Shown in pieces: positions 19,030 through 33,534 of a stretch of DNA of 64,000 nt. Source of the stretch: DATAOG01 sp963753685. Lineage in GTDB: Bacteria; Pseudomonadota; Alphaproteobacteria; Geminicoccales; Geminicoccaceae. Position numbers and translations under genes: made by a program. The stretch covers positions 62,001 to 126,000 of the forward strand of contig CAVWDE010000027.1 of the NCBI GenBank assembly GCA_963753685.1, read 5' to 3'. Within the stretch, counting starts at the first letter, position 1. Each line of letters begins with the position of its first letter. Below the pieces are notes generated by a model that saw only the letters and a program-made list of their open reading frames with translations, had not been told where the DNA came from and did no database searches.

Positions 19030-20355
19030 ATGGCGATGACAGCTCGTCGCCTGGCCGCTGGCCTGCTCGTGGTCCTGCTCACGGTCGCGTCGGCGCCGGC
19101 CTGGGCGCAGAACGACGAATGGTACGAGGTCAGCAAGGCCGGCCTGCGCGCCGCCGACGAAGGCCGGCTGCGGGACGCCGAAGGCCTGTTCCGCGACGCG
19201 CTGCGGCTCAGCGACCAGTACACCGAGACCGACCCGCGCCGGGCGACCAGCGTCAACAACCTGGCCTACATCCTGCACGCCCAGGGCCGCTATCTGGCGG
19301 CCGAGCCGCACTACCGCGAGTCGCTCGAGATGCGCGAGAAGGCGCTTGGCCCCAATCATCCCGACGTCGCCCAGAGCTGCAACAATCTGGCCGAGCTCTA
19401 TCGGGTGCTGGGGCGCTACGACGAGGCCGAGCCGCTGCACAAGCGCGCGCTCGCGATCCGCGAGAAGGTGTTCGGCCCCAATCATCCCGAGGTCGCCCAG
19501 ACGCTCAACAACCTCGGCGTGCTGTACGCCAACGAAGGCCGCTACCAGGAGGCCGAGCCCCTCTACAAGCGGGCGCTCGACATCCGCACCGCCTCCTACG
19601 GCGCCGATCATCTGACGACCGCGGAGACCCGCCAGAACCTGGCCACGCTCTACTATTCCGAGGGTCGCTACGACGAGGCGGCGCCGCTCTACGAGCAGGC
19701 CCTCAAGGTCGAGGAGAAGGCGCTCGGCCCCGACCATCCCTCGCTCGCGACCACGATCTCCAACCTCGCCGAGCTGGACCGGATCCAGGGCCGGATCGAC
19801 GACGCGATCAAGCTGCACCGCCGGGCGCTCGCGATCCGCGAGAAGAGCCTCGGCCCCAACCATCCGGAGACCGCGCAGAGCTTGAACAATCTCGCGGTCG
19901 CGTTCTTCGCCAAGGGCGACTATCCGACCGCCGAGGACCTCTACAAGCGCAGCATCGCGATCAAGGAGGCAGCACTCGGGCCCGACCACCCGGAGCTGGC
20001 GCTGACCCTCAACAACCTGGCCGAGCTCTACCGCACCCAGCGCCGCTTCGACGAGGCCGAGCCGCTCTACACCCGGGCGCTGTCGATCGACGAGAAGGCG
20101 CTCGGCCCCGACAACCCGAGCCTGGCGCTCGGCCTGAATAACCTCGCGCTGCTGCAATACGATCGCGGCGTCTACATCAAGGCCGAGCCCCTGCTGCGCC
20201 GGGCGCTGACGATCGAAGAGAAGGCGCTCGGCCCCGACAACGCGGATCTGGTGACCACCATCCGCAACCTCGCCGAGGTCCTGCGCGAGCTGCGCAAGTA
20301 CGACGAGGCCGAGCAGCTCGAGACCCGCGCCAACGCGCTCCGGCCCCAGCTCTAG
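19030..20355 (+). CDS. Secreted tetratricopeptide-repeat protein (kinesin light chain-like repeats)
   Basis: A 441-residue protein with a Sec signal peptide (cleavage after APAWAQ) and then about nine 42-residue TPR units of the kinesin light chain or nephrocystin type, each with a version of EKALGPNHP, LNNLAxLY and GRYDEAEPLYKRAL. The repeats run almost to the C-terminus with no extra domain. GGAGG (19021-19025) lies before ATG 19030; ATG 19036 is also possible. It is most likely a periplasmic protein-interaction scaffold; the partner is not identifiable. The repeats are highly similar at DNA level, so copy number could vary by recombination. Confidence 0.88.
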   Translation: MAMTARRLAAGLLVVLLTVASAPAWAQNDEWYEVSKAGLRAADEGRLRDAEGLFRDALRLSDQYTETDPRRATSVNNLAYILHAQGRYLAAEPHYRESLEMREKALGPNHPDVAQSCNNLAELYRVLGRYDEAEPLHKRALAIREKVFGPNHPEVAQTLNNLGVLYANEGRYQEAEPLYKRALDIRTASYGADHLTTAETRQNLATLYYSEGRYDEAAPLYEQALKVEEKALGPDHPSLATTISNLAELDRIQGRIDDAIKLHRRALAIREKSLGPNHPETAQSLNNLAVAFFAKGDYPTAEDLYKRSIAIKEAALGPDHPELALTLNNLAELYRTQRRFDEAEPLYTRALSIDEKALGPDNPSLALGLNNLALLQYDRGVYIKAEPLLRRALTIEEKALGPDNADLVTTIRNLAEVLRELRKYDEAEQLETRANALRPQL

Positions 20356-20440
20356 GCGTGGCTGCCAAGGAGGTTCTTCTCCGAGGCATGGGGTTGGAGC
20401 TGGGGTTGTGGGACCTGAACAGCTGGCCCGGAAGCCTCGG

Positions 20441-20500
20441 ATGAACCTTCACCAGACTGCGCGCATGACGGTCCATGGTCGACGCCTGCTGGGTCAGCGC
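20441..20500 (+). pseudogene. IS481-family transposase, N-terminal remnant
   Basis: Bases from ATG 20441 encode MNLHQTARMTVHGRRLL, which matches the usual IS481 transposase opening (MN-H-NARLT--GR). Similarity stops after about 17 residues and the expected helix-turn-helix is not found. The C-terminal piece of the same family lies about 600 bp downstream on the same strand, so this may be the other end of one decayed element. Confidence 0.5.
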
Positions 20501-20773
20501 GCGCGCTGCCGGCCGGCGCGTGGTCAACGCGGCGGTCTAGCTGTCGTTGCTCTGAACGTTCTCTAATCGCGCGGTGCGGCGCAAGCTCAACCTGCTTGCC
20601 TTCGCCAGGATCAAGGTTCTCTCCGAGCTCGGCATGGCAGCTGGCATCATCATGGCGTCAGATGGGTTGAGCGGTTCCATGTTGTTCACGGCATCGCAGC
20701 TCGGCGCGTCCACTTCAAAGCTCGAACTCGCTCGCGCCATCGTCCCGGCTGGGACCTCAGGGCAGCGGGGCGG

Positions 20774-20970
20774 TCAGGCCGCTGCCGTCTGCCCGATGTC
20801 CGCGCGGAACGTCACCTGGTCGCACCACAGACGATGCAGGAGCACGGCAAGCCGTCTTGCCAGGGCCACCTTCGCCTTCTTGCGGCCGCAGCGGGCGGCG
20901 AGCGGTATGGCCTTCTGCCGGAACGCCGGGTCGGGTCGCGACCGGTCAAGGCCAGCGTAGCTGCCGGCTC
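20774..20970 (-). pseudogene. IS110-family transposase, C-terminal remnant
   Basis: Read on the minus strand, this stretch encodes SYAGLDRSRPD, then RKKAKVALARRLAVLLHRLW, ending at a TGA (20776-20774). That is the conserved C-terminal end of IS110/IS902 transposases (K-A-VA-ARKLA-ILH-MW). The N-terminal DEDD catalytic domain is absent. It lies between the two IS481 fragments, suggesting insertion into or recombination with that element. Confidence 0.65.
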
Positions 20971-21107
20971 CGCCGTTGCAGCCTTGACTGGCCGCGCCCG
21001 CCCGGCATACTCGCTGGCAAGAGGCGATGCCGCAGAACCCGGCTCACCCTAAACAACGTTCGTGGTAGCGACATCTAGGCCGGGGTCTCGGAACGCACCG
21101 CTTCCAG

Positions 21108-21257
21108 CTGGCTGCGGTGCCTTACGCAAGCTCCGCCGCCCGCGCCACCGACCTGCCGGCCTGGCTGCACGGGGACAATCACCACCGACCCCACGCCGGG
21201 ATCCACGCCCTTACCCCTGCCAGCAGACTGAACAACCTCCTCGGCAACAACAGCTGG
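21108..21257 (+). pseudogene. IS481-family transposase, C-terminal remnant
   Basis: The plus strand encodes PYASSAARATDLPAWLHGDN followed by HHRPHAGI and SRLNNLLGNNS. This is the end of the IS481 integrase-type transposase (YNxHRPH and SRLxNL motifs). The rest of the catalytic domain is missing. It abuts, within about 15 bp, the right half of a dispersed palindromic element whose left half is absent here. Confidence 0.75.
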
Positions 21258-21271
21258 CCGCGCAGCGGCGG

Positions 21272-21340
21272 CGGAGTCCCACGGTCGCATGGACCACCCG
21301 AAGAAAGGCTTACCGCCCCAGAGTTAACAGACGGTTAACG
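21272..21340 (+). repeat. Dispersed palindromic element, half copy (A)
   Basis: The 25-base arm at 21272-21296 is identical to the right arm of the full copy at 36824-36848. The flank CCGAAGAAAGG and the GGTTAACG terminus (to 21340) match the reverse complement of the copy at 49429-49585. The left arm is missing and its place is taken by the IS481 remnant, so the element was truncated. Confidence 0.75.
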
Positions 21341-21642
21341 CAACTAACTCATGGCGCCGACGGCCACACGGCGTCGCGCAGGACCCTGATGCCTGAAGGC
21401 ATGTCTCGCGGCGTCTACGGGCCAGGCGACAGCGAGGTCCCGGAATCACGACGCCTCGAGTCGTGGGTCGCTCGGCCGCGCCGCGCCCGTGATGCTGGCC
21501 TCGGGACCGCCGCCGCGTCAGTCCCTGGCCCGTGGCATCCGGTGCCGCCGGCGCATCCGGCGCAGTAGCCGTCAGCGGTCCGTCAAGGCGCCGCCGATGG
21601 CGTCCGTGGGCGCCGATCCCCTCGATCCCGCTGCCCGCAGCC

Positions 21643-24068
<2,426 letters not shown>

Positions 24069-24069
<1 letters not shown>

Positions 24070-24563
24070 CAGTCGGCGGCCTCCTTGGCCTGGCTGGCAA
24101 GCTTGTCGGCGGCATAGCGGACCGCCTTGACGATGTTCTGATAGCCGGTGCAGCGGCAGAGATTGCCCGAAAGCCCCATCCGGATTTCTTCATCCGTCGG
24201 GTCAGGATTTTCCTGCAACAGCCTGTAGCTGCGCATGATCATGCCGGGCGTGCAGAACCCGCACTGGAGCCCGTGGGCCTGCATGAAGCCTTCCTGGAGC
24301 GGGTGCAGGCCATCGGCCGTGGCCATGCCCTCGACGGTCCTGATCTCGGCGCCATCGGCCTGGACCGCAAACAACGTGCAGCTCTTGACCGAGCGGCCGT
24401 CGAAATCGACCGTGCAGGCGCCGCAATGGGTGGTCTCGCAGCCGATGTGCGCGCCGGTCAGGTTCAGCGCCTCGCGCAGGAAGTGGATCAGCAGGAGCCG
24501 CGTCTCGACCAGCGCCTCGACCGTCCGGCCGTTGACCGTGAGCTTGATCTGGTGCTTGGCCAT
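24069..24563 (-). CDS. coxS: Carbon monoxide dehydrogenase small (iron-sulfur) subunit
   Basis: A 164-residue protein with two [2Fe-2S] clusters: the plant-ferredoxin type ligands Cys42, Cys47, Cys50 and Cys62, and the second cluster Cys101, Cys104, Cys136 and Cys138 (CGFCTPG and CRCTG). This is the standard small subunit of xanthine oxidase-family enzymes. ATG 24563 overlaps the coxM stop by 1 bp (TGATG), and its own stop overlaps coxL in the same way. It carries electrons from the molybdenum site to the FAD subunit. Confidence 0.95.
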
Positions 24564-25435
24564 CACGCACCTCCGGTGGCGCGGGCGCGGGCGGTCTCGA
24601 GCGCCCGCCGGGTCATGACGCCCGCCACATGCTTGCGGAAATCCGCGGGACCACGCAGGTCCGAGGCCGGATCGGTGATCGCGACCGCGGCCGCGACCGC
24701 GGCGCCGATCGCCGGCCCGTCGACCGCGGTTCCGACCAGCGCGCTGGCGGCATTCGCGGCATGCAGCGGGGTCGCGGCAAGGTTGGTCAGCGCGATGCTG
24801 GCGGTCGTGCAGCGTCCGCCCTCCATGGTCAGGACCACCGCCGTCGCCGCGGTCGCGTAGTCGCCGACCTTGCGCTTCATCTTGGCGTAGGCGTAGCCGT
24901 GCCCTCGCGCCGGCACCGGCAGCCGCACCGCGCTCAGGATCTCGCCCGCCCCGAGCACGGTCGTGAACGCGCCCTCGTAAAAGTCGCGCGCGGCGATCCG
25001 GCGCGTGCCGTTCGGCCCGTCGAGCACAAAGGTGGCGCCCAGGCACTGCATGACCGCCGGCATGTCGTTGCCCGGATCGCCGCCGGCGCAGTTGCCGCCC
25101 AGCGTGCCGACATAGCGGACCTGCGGGTCGGCGATCTGCAGCGCGGTCTCGCGCAGGATCGGCAGCTGATCCGCCAGCAGCACCGACGCGATGATCTCGC
25201 GCTGGGTGGTCATCGCGCCGATCACGATCTCGCCACCCTCGGCGCGGATGCCCTTGAGCGCCGCAATGCCGGCGAGATCGACCAGATGCGAGGGCTGCGC
25301 GAGGCGCAGTTTCATCATCGGCACGAGGCTGTGGCCGCCGGCGAGCGGCCGCGCGTCCTCGCCGAGCTCGGCGAGCAGCACGACCGCCTCATCCAGCGTC
25401 GCCGGACGGTGATAGTCGAAGTTGCCGGGAATCAC
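24563..25435 (-). CDS. coxM: Carbon monoxide dehydrogenase medium (FAD) subunit
   Basis: A 290-residue FAD-binding subunit with the two FAD pyrophosphate motifs AGGHSL and TLGGNCAGGDP. The start is GTG 25435, giving the family's opening (IPGNFDYHRPATLDEAV); a strong GGAGGAG lies seven bases upstream on the minus strand. It leads the operon in the order coxM-coxS-coxL, the order normal for form I enzymes. It passes electrons from the clusters to a quinone or cytochrome acceptor. Confidence 0.94.
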   Translation of the reverse strand: MIPGNFDYHRPATLDEAVVLLAELGEDARPLAGGHSLVPMMKLRLAQPSHLVDLAGIAALKGIRAEGGEIVIGAMTTQREIIASVLLADQLPILRETALQIADPQVRYVGTLGGNCAGGDPGNDMPAVMQCLGATFVLDGPNGTRRIAARDFYEGAFTTVLGAGEILSAVRLPVPARGHGYAYAKMKRKVGDYATAATAVVLTMEGGRCTTASIALTNLAATPLHAANAASALVGTAVDGPAIGAAVAAAVAITDPASDLRGPADFRKHVAGVMTRRALETARARATGGA

Positions 25436-25806
25436 TGGCCCGCTCCTCCCGATCCTGGTTGACGATCCGCGTCCGCCTCCCATCGGCTTTGCCACGCGCG
25501 CGGATCTGGTGGCCAGTAAAGCACGCTCTCGCCGCCCGGGACAATCACGCTCGGTTGTCCAGCATTGTTCACCGCCGACCGACCGCGTCCACGGTCCAGC
25601 TCGACCGGCGCCGCGGGGCGATCCGAGCTCCTGGCGCCAAAAAAAGCCGGGATCGGATCTTGATGGCTCAACATTTTAGACCTAAATCATTTCCGGAGTT
25701 GAGCACGAGGCTGACCAATGCAACATAAGGTTGCGGGACGCCACCCCTGCCCCGCCCCGCAGTTTCGCGAGGTGGGTCGCCGGGCGCGCTTCGGCCGGAG
25801 CCGCTG
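25436..25806. promoter_or_regulatory. Divergent control region of the cox and anthranilate operons
   Basis: 371 bp without a gene between coxM (minus) and the anthranilate operon (plus). A locally AT-rich core (25666-25734) holds three nested symmetric sequences: GCTCAAC/GTTGAGC (25666-25672 and 25698-25704, 7-bp perfect arms), TTTAG-AC-CTAAA (25675-25686) and GCAAC-ATAAG-GTTGC (25720-25734). TTGAGC (25699) with CATAAG (25724) is a weak promoter candidate reading towards the monooxygenase. These sites are suitable targets for the MarR protein encoded in the anthranilate operon; that link is inference. Confidence 0.45.
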
Positions 25807-28101
<2,295 letters not shown>

Positions 28102-28103
28102 GC

Positions 28104-28871
28104 ATGACCGAAGCAACCGCTCCGCTCGCCGGCAAGCGCGCCCTGGTCACGGGCGGCGGCAGCGGCATCGGCGCGGCGATCGCAAAGGCGCTCGATCGAG
28201 CCGGCGCCGAGGTTGCCGTCCTTGGCCGCCGGGCGGCGCCGCTCCTGGAGGTCCTGGCTGGCCTCGGACACCCGGGCGAGGCGCTTACCGCCGACGTGAC
28301 CGACCCGGCTTCGCTGGAGGCTGCGTTCGCGGGCGTCGGCGCGCTCGACATCCTGATCAACAACGCCGGCGCCGCCGAGAGCGCGCCCTTCGAGCGCACC
28401 GATGCCGCCCTGCTCGAGCGCATGCTCCGGGTCAACCTCGCGGGCGCGTTCGAGGTGACGCGGCGGCTCCTGCCGAAGCTGCACGCGGCCGCGGCCGGGC
28501 GGATCGTCAACATCGCGAGCACCGCGGCGCTCAAGGGCTACGCCTACGTCACCGCCTACACCGCGGCCAAGCACGGCCTGCTCGGCCTGACCCGGTCGCT
28601 CGCGGTCGAGCTCGCCAAAACCCGCATCACCGTCAACGCGGTCTGCCCGGGCTTCACCGAGACCGATCTTCTGGAACGATCGATCGCAACAATTCAGGCC
28701 GCGACCGGCCGGTCGGCGGCCGAAGCACGCGCGCGGCTCGCGGCGACCAACCCGCAACGACGGCTGATCGCGCCCGCTGAGGTCGCGCACGCCGTGCTCT
28801 GGCTCTGCTCCGATGCCGCCCGCGGGGTCACCGGCCAGGCGATCGTGGTCGCCGGCGGCGAGGTGACGTGA
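28104..28871 (+). CDS. SDR family dehydrogenase (3-hydroxyacyl-CoA dehydrogenase-like) of the anthranilate operon
   Basis: A 255-residue classical SDR: TGGGSGIG cofactor motif, NNAG, catalytic Ser in NIASTAALKG and YTAAK. It lies 2 bp after the monooxygenase/reductase and overlaps the MarR gene by 1 bp. In the 2-aminobenzoyl-CoA pathway a hydroxyacyl-CoA dehydrogenase step is required after ring reduction; this gene is the natural candidate. The role is inference from position; the SDR assignment is firm. Confidence 0.88.
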   Translation: MTEATAPLAGKRALVTGGGSGIGAAIAKALDRAGAEVAVLGRRAAPLLEVLAGLGHPGEALTADVTDPASLEAAFAGVGALDILINNAGAAESAPFERTDAALLERMLRVNLAGAFEVTRRLLPKLHAAAAGRIVNIASTAALKGYAYVTAYTAAKHGLLGLTRSLAVELAKTRITVNAVCPGFTETDLLERSIATIQAATGRSAAEARARLAATNPQRRLIAPAEVAHAVLWLCSDAARGVTGQAIVVAGGEVT

Positions 28872-29371
28872 TGGACCGGATCGACCTCGAGAGCTCGGCC
28901 GTGGGCGAGAAGGGTCCCCTTCGCCTCTGGCTCCGGCTGTTCGCGACCACCAGCGTGATCGCCGCCGAGATCGCCGCGCGCCTGCGCAGGCACTTCGGGA
29001 TCTCGCTCGCGCAGTTCGACTACCTCGCCCAGCTCTACCGGAGCGGCGATGCCGACGTCGCCATGAACGAGCTCAGCCGTCGCCTGATGGTGACCAGCGG
29101 CAACGTCACCGGCCTCACCGACCGGCTCGAGCGCCAGGGGTGGGTCGTGCGCGAGCGCGCCGCCCACGACCGGCGCACTCAGTTCGTCCGCCTGACCGCC
29201 GAAGGCCGCGCCCGCTTCGAGGCGATCGCCGCCGAGCATCAGCAGTGGGTTCGGGAACTCACGGGCGGGCTCGATCCCGAGGCCGGCCGCGACCTCTTCG
29301 CCCTGCTCGGCCAGCTCAAGCAGTCGGCACGACGCGCGAGCGCGCGCGGCACCAGGGAGGCGGCGGCATGA
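28871..29371 (+). CDS. MarR family transcriptional regulator
   Basis: A 166-residue MarR protein with the winged helix near LSRRLMVTSGNVTGLTDRLE and the wing RERAAHDRRTQFVRLT. It starts at ATG 28871, overlapping the SDR stop by 1 bp, and its own stop overlaps the next ATG by 4 bp, so it is co-translated inside the catabolic operon. MarR proteins controlling aromatic pathways are usually repressors released by the CoA-thioester or free acid, which fits here. Confidence 0.9.
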   Translation: MDRIDLESSAVGEKGPLRLWLRLFATTSVIAAEIAARLRRHFGISLAQFDYLAQLYRSGDADVAMNELSRRLMVTSGNVTGLTDRLERQGWVVRERAAHDRRTQFVRLTAEGRARFEAIAAEHQQWVRELTGGLDPEAGRDLFALLGQLKQSARRASARGTREAAA

Positions 29372-30179
29372 CCCGGATGGCCGGACATCGGCCGGCGAGC
29401 TTCCGCTGGGCGGTCGAGGACAAGGTCGCAACGATCACCCTCGACCGGCCGGAGCGCAAGAATCCGCTCACCTTCGAGAGCTACGCCGAGCTCCAGGGCA
29501 CGTTCGAGGAGCTGCGCCATGCCGAGGACGTCAAGGCGGTCGTGATCACCGGCGCCGGCGGCAACTTCTGCTCGGGCGGCGACGTGTTCGAGATCATCGA
29601 GCCCTTGACCCACAGCACCATGCCGGAGCTGCTCGCGTTCACGCGCATGACCGGCGCCGTGGTGGCCGCGATGCGCGCCTGCCCGCAGCCGATCGTGGCC
29701 GCCGTGGACGGCATCTGCGCCGGTGCCGGCGCCGCTCTGGCGATGGCTTCGGACCTTCGGATCGGCACGCCCAGGACCCGGACAGCGTTCCTGTTCGCCC
29801 GCGTCGGGCTCGCCGGCTGCGACATGGGCGCCTGCGCGCTGCTGCCCCGGATCATCGGCCAGGGGCGCGCGGCCGAGCTCCTCTATACCGGCCGCGCCAT
29901 GACCGCCGAGGAGGGCGAGCGCTGGGGCTTCTTCAACCGCCTGGTCGCGCCCGAGGCCGTGCTCGCCGAGGCCCAGGCACTCGCCGCCGAGCTCGCCGCC
30001 GGCCCGACCTTCGCCCATGCCATGACCAAGCGCATGCTGCATCAGGAGTGGAGCATGAGCCCCGATGCCGCCCTCGAAGCCGAAGCGGAAGCGCAGGCGA
30101 TCTGCATGACGACGGCCGATTTCCGGCGCGCCTTCGAGGCCTTCGCCGCCAAGCGCAAGCCCGTGTTCGAGGGCAATTG

Positions 30180-30180
<1 letters not shown>
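29368..30180 (+). CDS. Enoyl-CoA hydratase family protein (anthranilate operon)
   Basis: A 270-residue crotonase. The oxyanion-hole segments are GGNFCSGGDVFE and DGICAGAGAALAMASD, and the C-terminal trimerisation helices are present. ATG 29368 has GGAGG (29355-29359) eight bases upstream and overlaps marR by 4 bp. It should hydrate or open the dearomatised ring CoA intermediate in beta-oxidation. One of the two usual catalytic Glu positions is replaced (FARVGLAGCDMG), so its reaction may differ from simple hydration. Confidence 0.88.
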
Positions 30181-31375
<1,195 letters not shown>

Positions 31376-31379
<4 letters not shown>

Positions 31380-33103
31380 TCGGCCTGCATGAGGCGACGA
31401 TCGACCATCCAGCCGCATCAACCAGAACCAATCAAGCAGCGGCTGAGGCTGGAAAGATCCGAACGGAGACCGGCGGCCAAAGCGGCCTCGTCGACAGTTT
31501 CGCCAGGGACCGCCTGCCGCCCGCGGACCAGTGGCCGGAGCTCGACCTGTCGCACCCCGCCTACCGCTATCCGAAGCACCTCAACTGCGTCGCCGCGTTG
31601 CTCGACACGTGGGTCGAGACCGGCAAGGGCGAGCGCGTCGCCTTCGTGACCCCGCAGGGCTCCTGGACCTACCTCCAACTGTTCGAGACCGTGAACCGGA
31701 TGGCGCGGGTCCTGGTCGAGGACCTGGACCTCGTGCCCGGCAATCGGGTGCTGCTGCGCGCCGCCAACACGCCGATGATGGCCGCGGCCTATCTCGCGGT
31801 GATCAAGGCGGGCGGGATCGCGGTCGGCACCATGCCGCTGTTGCGCGCAAGCGAGCTCAAGAAGATCCTGGCCAAGGCCGAGATCAGCCACGCGCTCTGC
31901 GATCTCCGCCTCAGGGACGAACTGGAGAGCGCCCGGGCCGCCACACCCTGCCTCCGCCAGCTCGTCTTCTGGCAGGGCGATGACGCCGATGGCCTCGAGG
32001 CCCGGATGGCCGCCAAGCCTCCCTCCTTCGCGGGGTTCGACAGCGCCGCCGATGACATCTGCCTGATCGCCTTCACCTCGGGCACGACCGGCGAACCCAA
32101 GGGCACGGTGCACTTCCATCGCGACCTGCTTGCGATCTGCGATGGCTTCTCGCGCCAGCTGCTGCGGCCGAGCGCGGACGATCTCTTCTGCGGCAGCCCA
32201 CCGCTCGCCTTCACCTTCGGCCTCGGCGGCCTCGCGCTCTTTCCGCTGCGCGAGGGCGCGGCATCGCTGCTCCTGGAGCAGGCGGCACCCGCGCAGCTCG
32301 CCGAGGCGATCGCGACCTTCCGCCCGACCATCTGCTTCACCGCGCCGACCGCCTGGCGGGCGCTCGCAGGGCTCGCCGGCCAGCACGACCTCGGCTCGCT
32401 CAAAAAGGGCGTCTCGGCCGGCGAGCATCTGCCCAAGGCCACCTTCGAGCTGGTCAGGGAAAAACTCGGGATCGAGCTGATCGACGGCATCGGCTCGACC
32501 GAGCTCTTGCACATCTTCATCGCGGCCGCCGGCGCCGACATCCGCCCCGGCGCCACCGGCAGGCCGGTGCCGGGCTATCAGGCGAGGATCGTCGATCAAC
32601 GCGGCCACGAGCTGTCGCCCGGAACGGTCGGCCGCCTTGCGGTCAAGGGTCCGACCGGCTGCCGCTATCTCGCCGACGAGCGGCAACGGGACTACGTCGA
32701 GCGGGGCTGGAACCTGACCGGCGACAGTTTCGTGATGGATCCGGATGGCTACTTCTGGTTCCAGGCGCGCGCCGACGACATGATCATCTCGTCCGGCTAC
32801 AACATCGCGGCGCCGGAGGTCGAGAACGCGCTGATCGGCCATCCCGCGGTCGCCGAGTGCGCCGTGGTCGGCAGGCCGGACGAGGAGCGCGGCCAGATCG
32901 TCATGGCGTTCGTGGTGCCGAAGCCCGGGGTCACCGCGGACGAGGCGCTGATCAAGGCGCTCCAGGCGCACGTCAAGCAGACCATCGCACCCTACAAATA
33001 CCCGCGCGCGATCGCCTTCCGCGAGCGCCTGCCGAAGACCGCAACCGGCAAGCTGCAACGCTTCGTGCTGAGGCAGCAGGCGGCTGCCGCCGCGCCCGCT
33101 TGA
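31376..33103 (+). CDS. abmG: 2-aminobenzoate-CoA ligase (benzoate-CoA ligase family)
   Basis: A 575-residue adenylate-forming enzyme. The P-loop is FTSGTTGEPKG at 233-243 and the catalytic Lys is K559 in TATGKLQRF. The HPAYRYPKHLNCV region and overall length match 2-aminobenzoate- and benzoate-CoA ligases. It has an N-terminal extension of about 45 residues before the conserved start, which may be partly untranslated, though GGAGAG precedes ATG 31376. It activates anthranilate with ATP and CoA, making the substrate of the fused monooxygenase/reductase. Confidence 0.9.
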
Positions 33104-33114
33104 GCCGCTGACGG

Positions 33115-33513
33115 ATGCCCGAGGTCGTGCAACCGAAGGGCTGGCCGCGGCCCAAAGGCTACGCCCATGCGGTCGCCGCCGAGGGCCGCCTCCTGTTCAT
33201 CGCCGGCCAGATCGGCTGGGACTCGAGCGAGACCTTTCGCAGCGACGACTTCGTCGACCAGGCGCGCCAGGCGCTGGACAACGTCGTGACCCTCCTGCGC
33301 GCCGCCGGCGGTGAGCCCGAGCACCTGGTCCGCATGACCTGGTACGTCACCGACAGAAAGGAATATCTCCGCCGCCTGAAGGAGCTCGGCAGCGCCTATC
33401 GCGAGGTGGTCGGCCCGGTCTTCCCGGCGATGACCGCGGTCGAGGTCAGCGCGCTGATCGAGGACCGCGCTCGGGTCGAGATCGAGTGCACCGCGGTGAT
33501 CCCCCCGACGTAG
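33115..33513 (+). CDS. RidA family protein (enamine/imine deaminase-like)
   Basis: A 132-residue YjgF/RidA/UK114 protein: FIAGQIGWD, ALDNVVTLL and the terminal EVSALIEDRARVEIECTAV match the family, including the Arg-Val-Glu-Ile-Glu end that holds the active-site Arg and Glu. It is the last gene of the anthranilate operon, 11 bp after the ligase. RidA enzymes hydrolyse enamines and imines; here it plausibly removes the amino group as ammonia after ring reduction. Confidence 0.88.
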   Translation: MPEVVQPKGWPRPKGYAHAVAAEGRLLFIAGQIGWDSSETFRSDDFVDQARQALDNVVTLLRAAGGEPEHLVRMTWYVTDRKEYLRRLKELGSAYREVVGPVFPAMTAVEVSALIEDRARVEIECTAVIPPT

Positions 33514-33534
33514 TCGGCTCCGATCGGGGATTTC

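Larger units (their letters stand above)
20356..21642. other. Gene-poor region with insertion-sequence remnants
   Basis: No intact gene is supportable in these 1.29 kb between the TPR gene and coxL. The region holds fragments of two transposase families and half of a dispersed palindromic element, listed separately. A 67-codon minus-strand frame (20740-20537) and several plus-strand frames are open, but none has a ribosome site or a recognisable family. From 21341 to 21642 I see only a 14-bp inverted repeat (ATGCCT-GA-AGGCAT, 21389-21402). Confidence 0.7.

Noticed and set aside
20537..20740. A 67-codon minus-strand gene
   Set aside because: No ribosome site, no recognisable family, unusual residue composition for the window, and it lies amid transposon debris.
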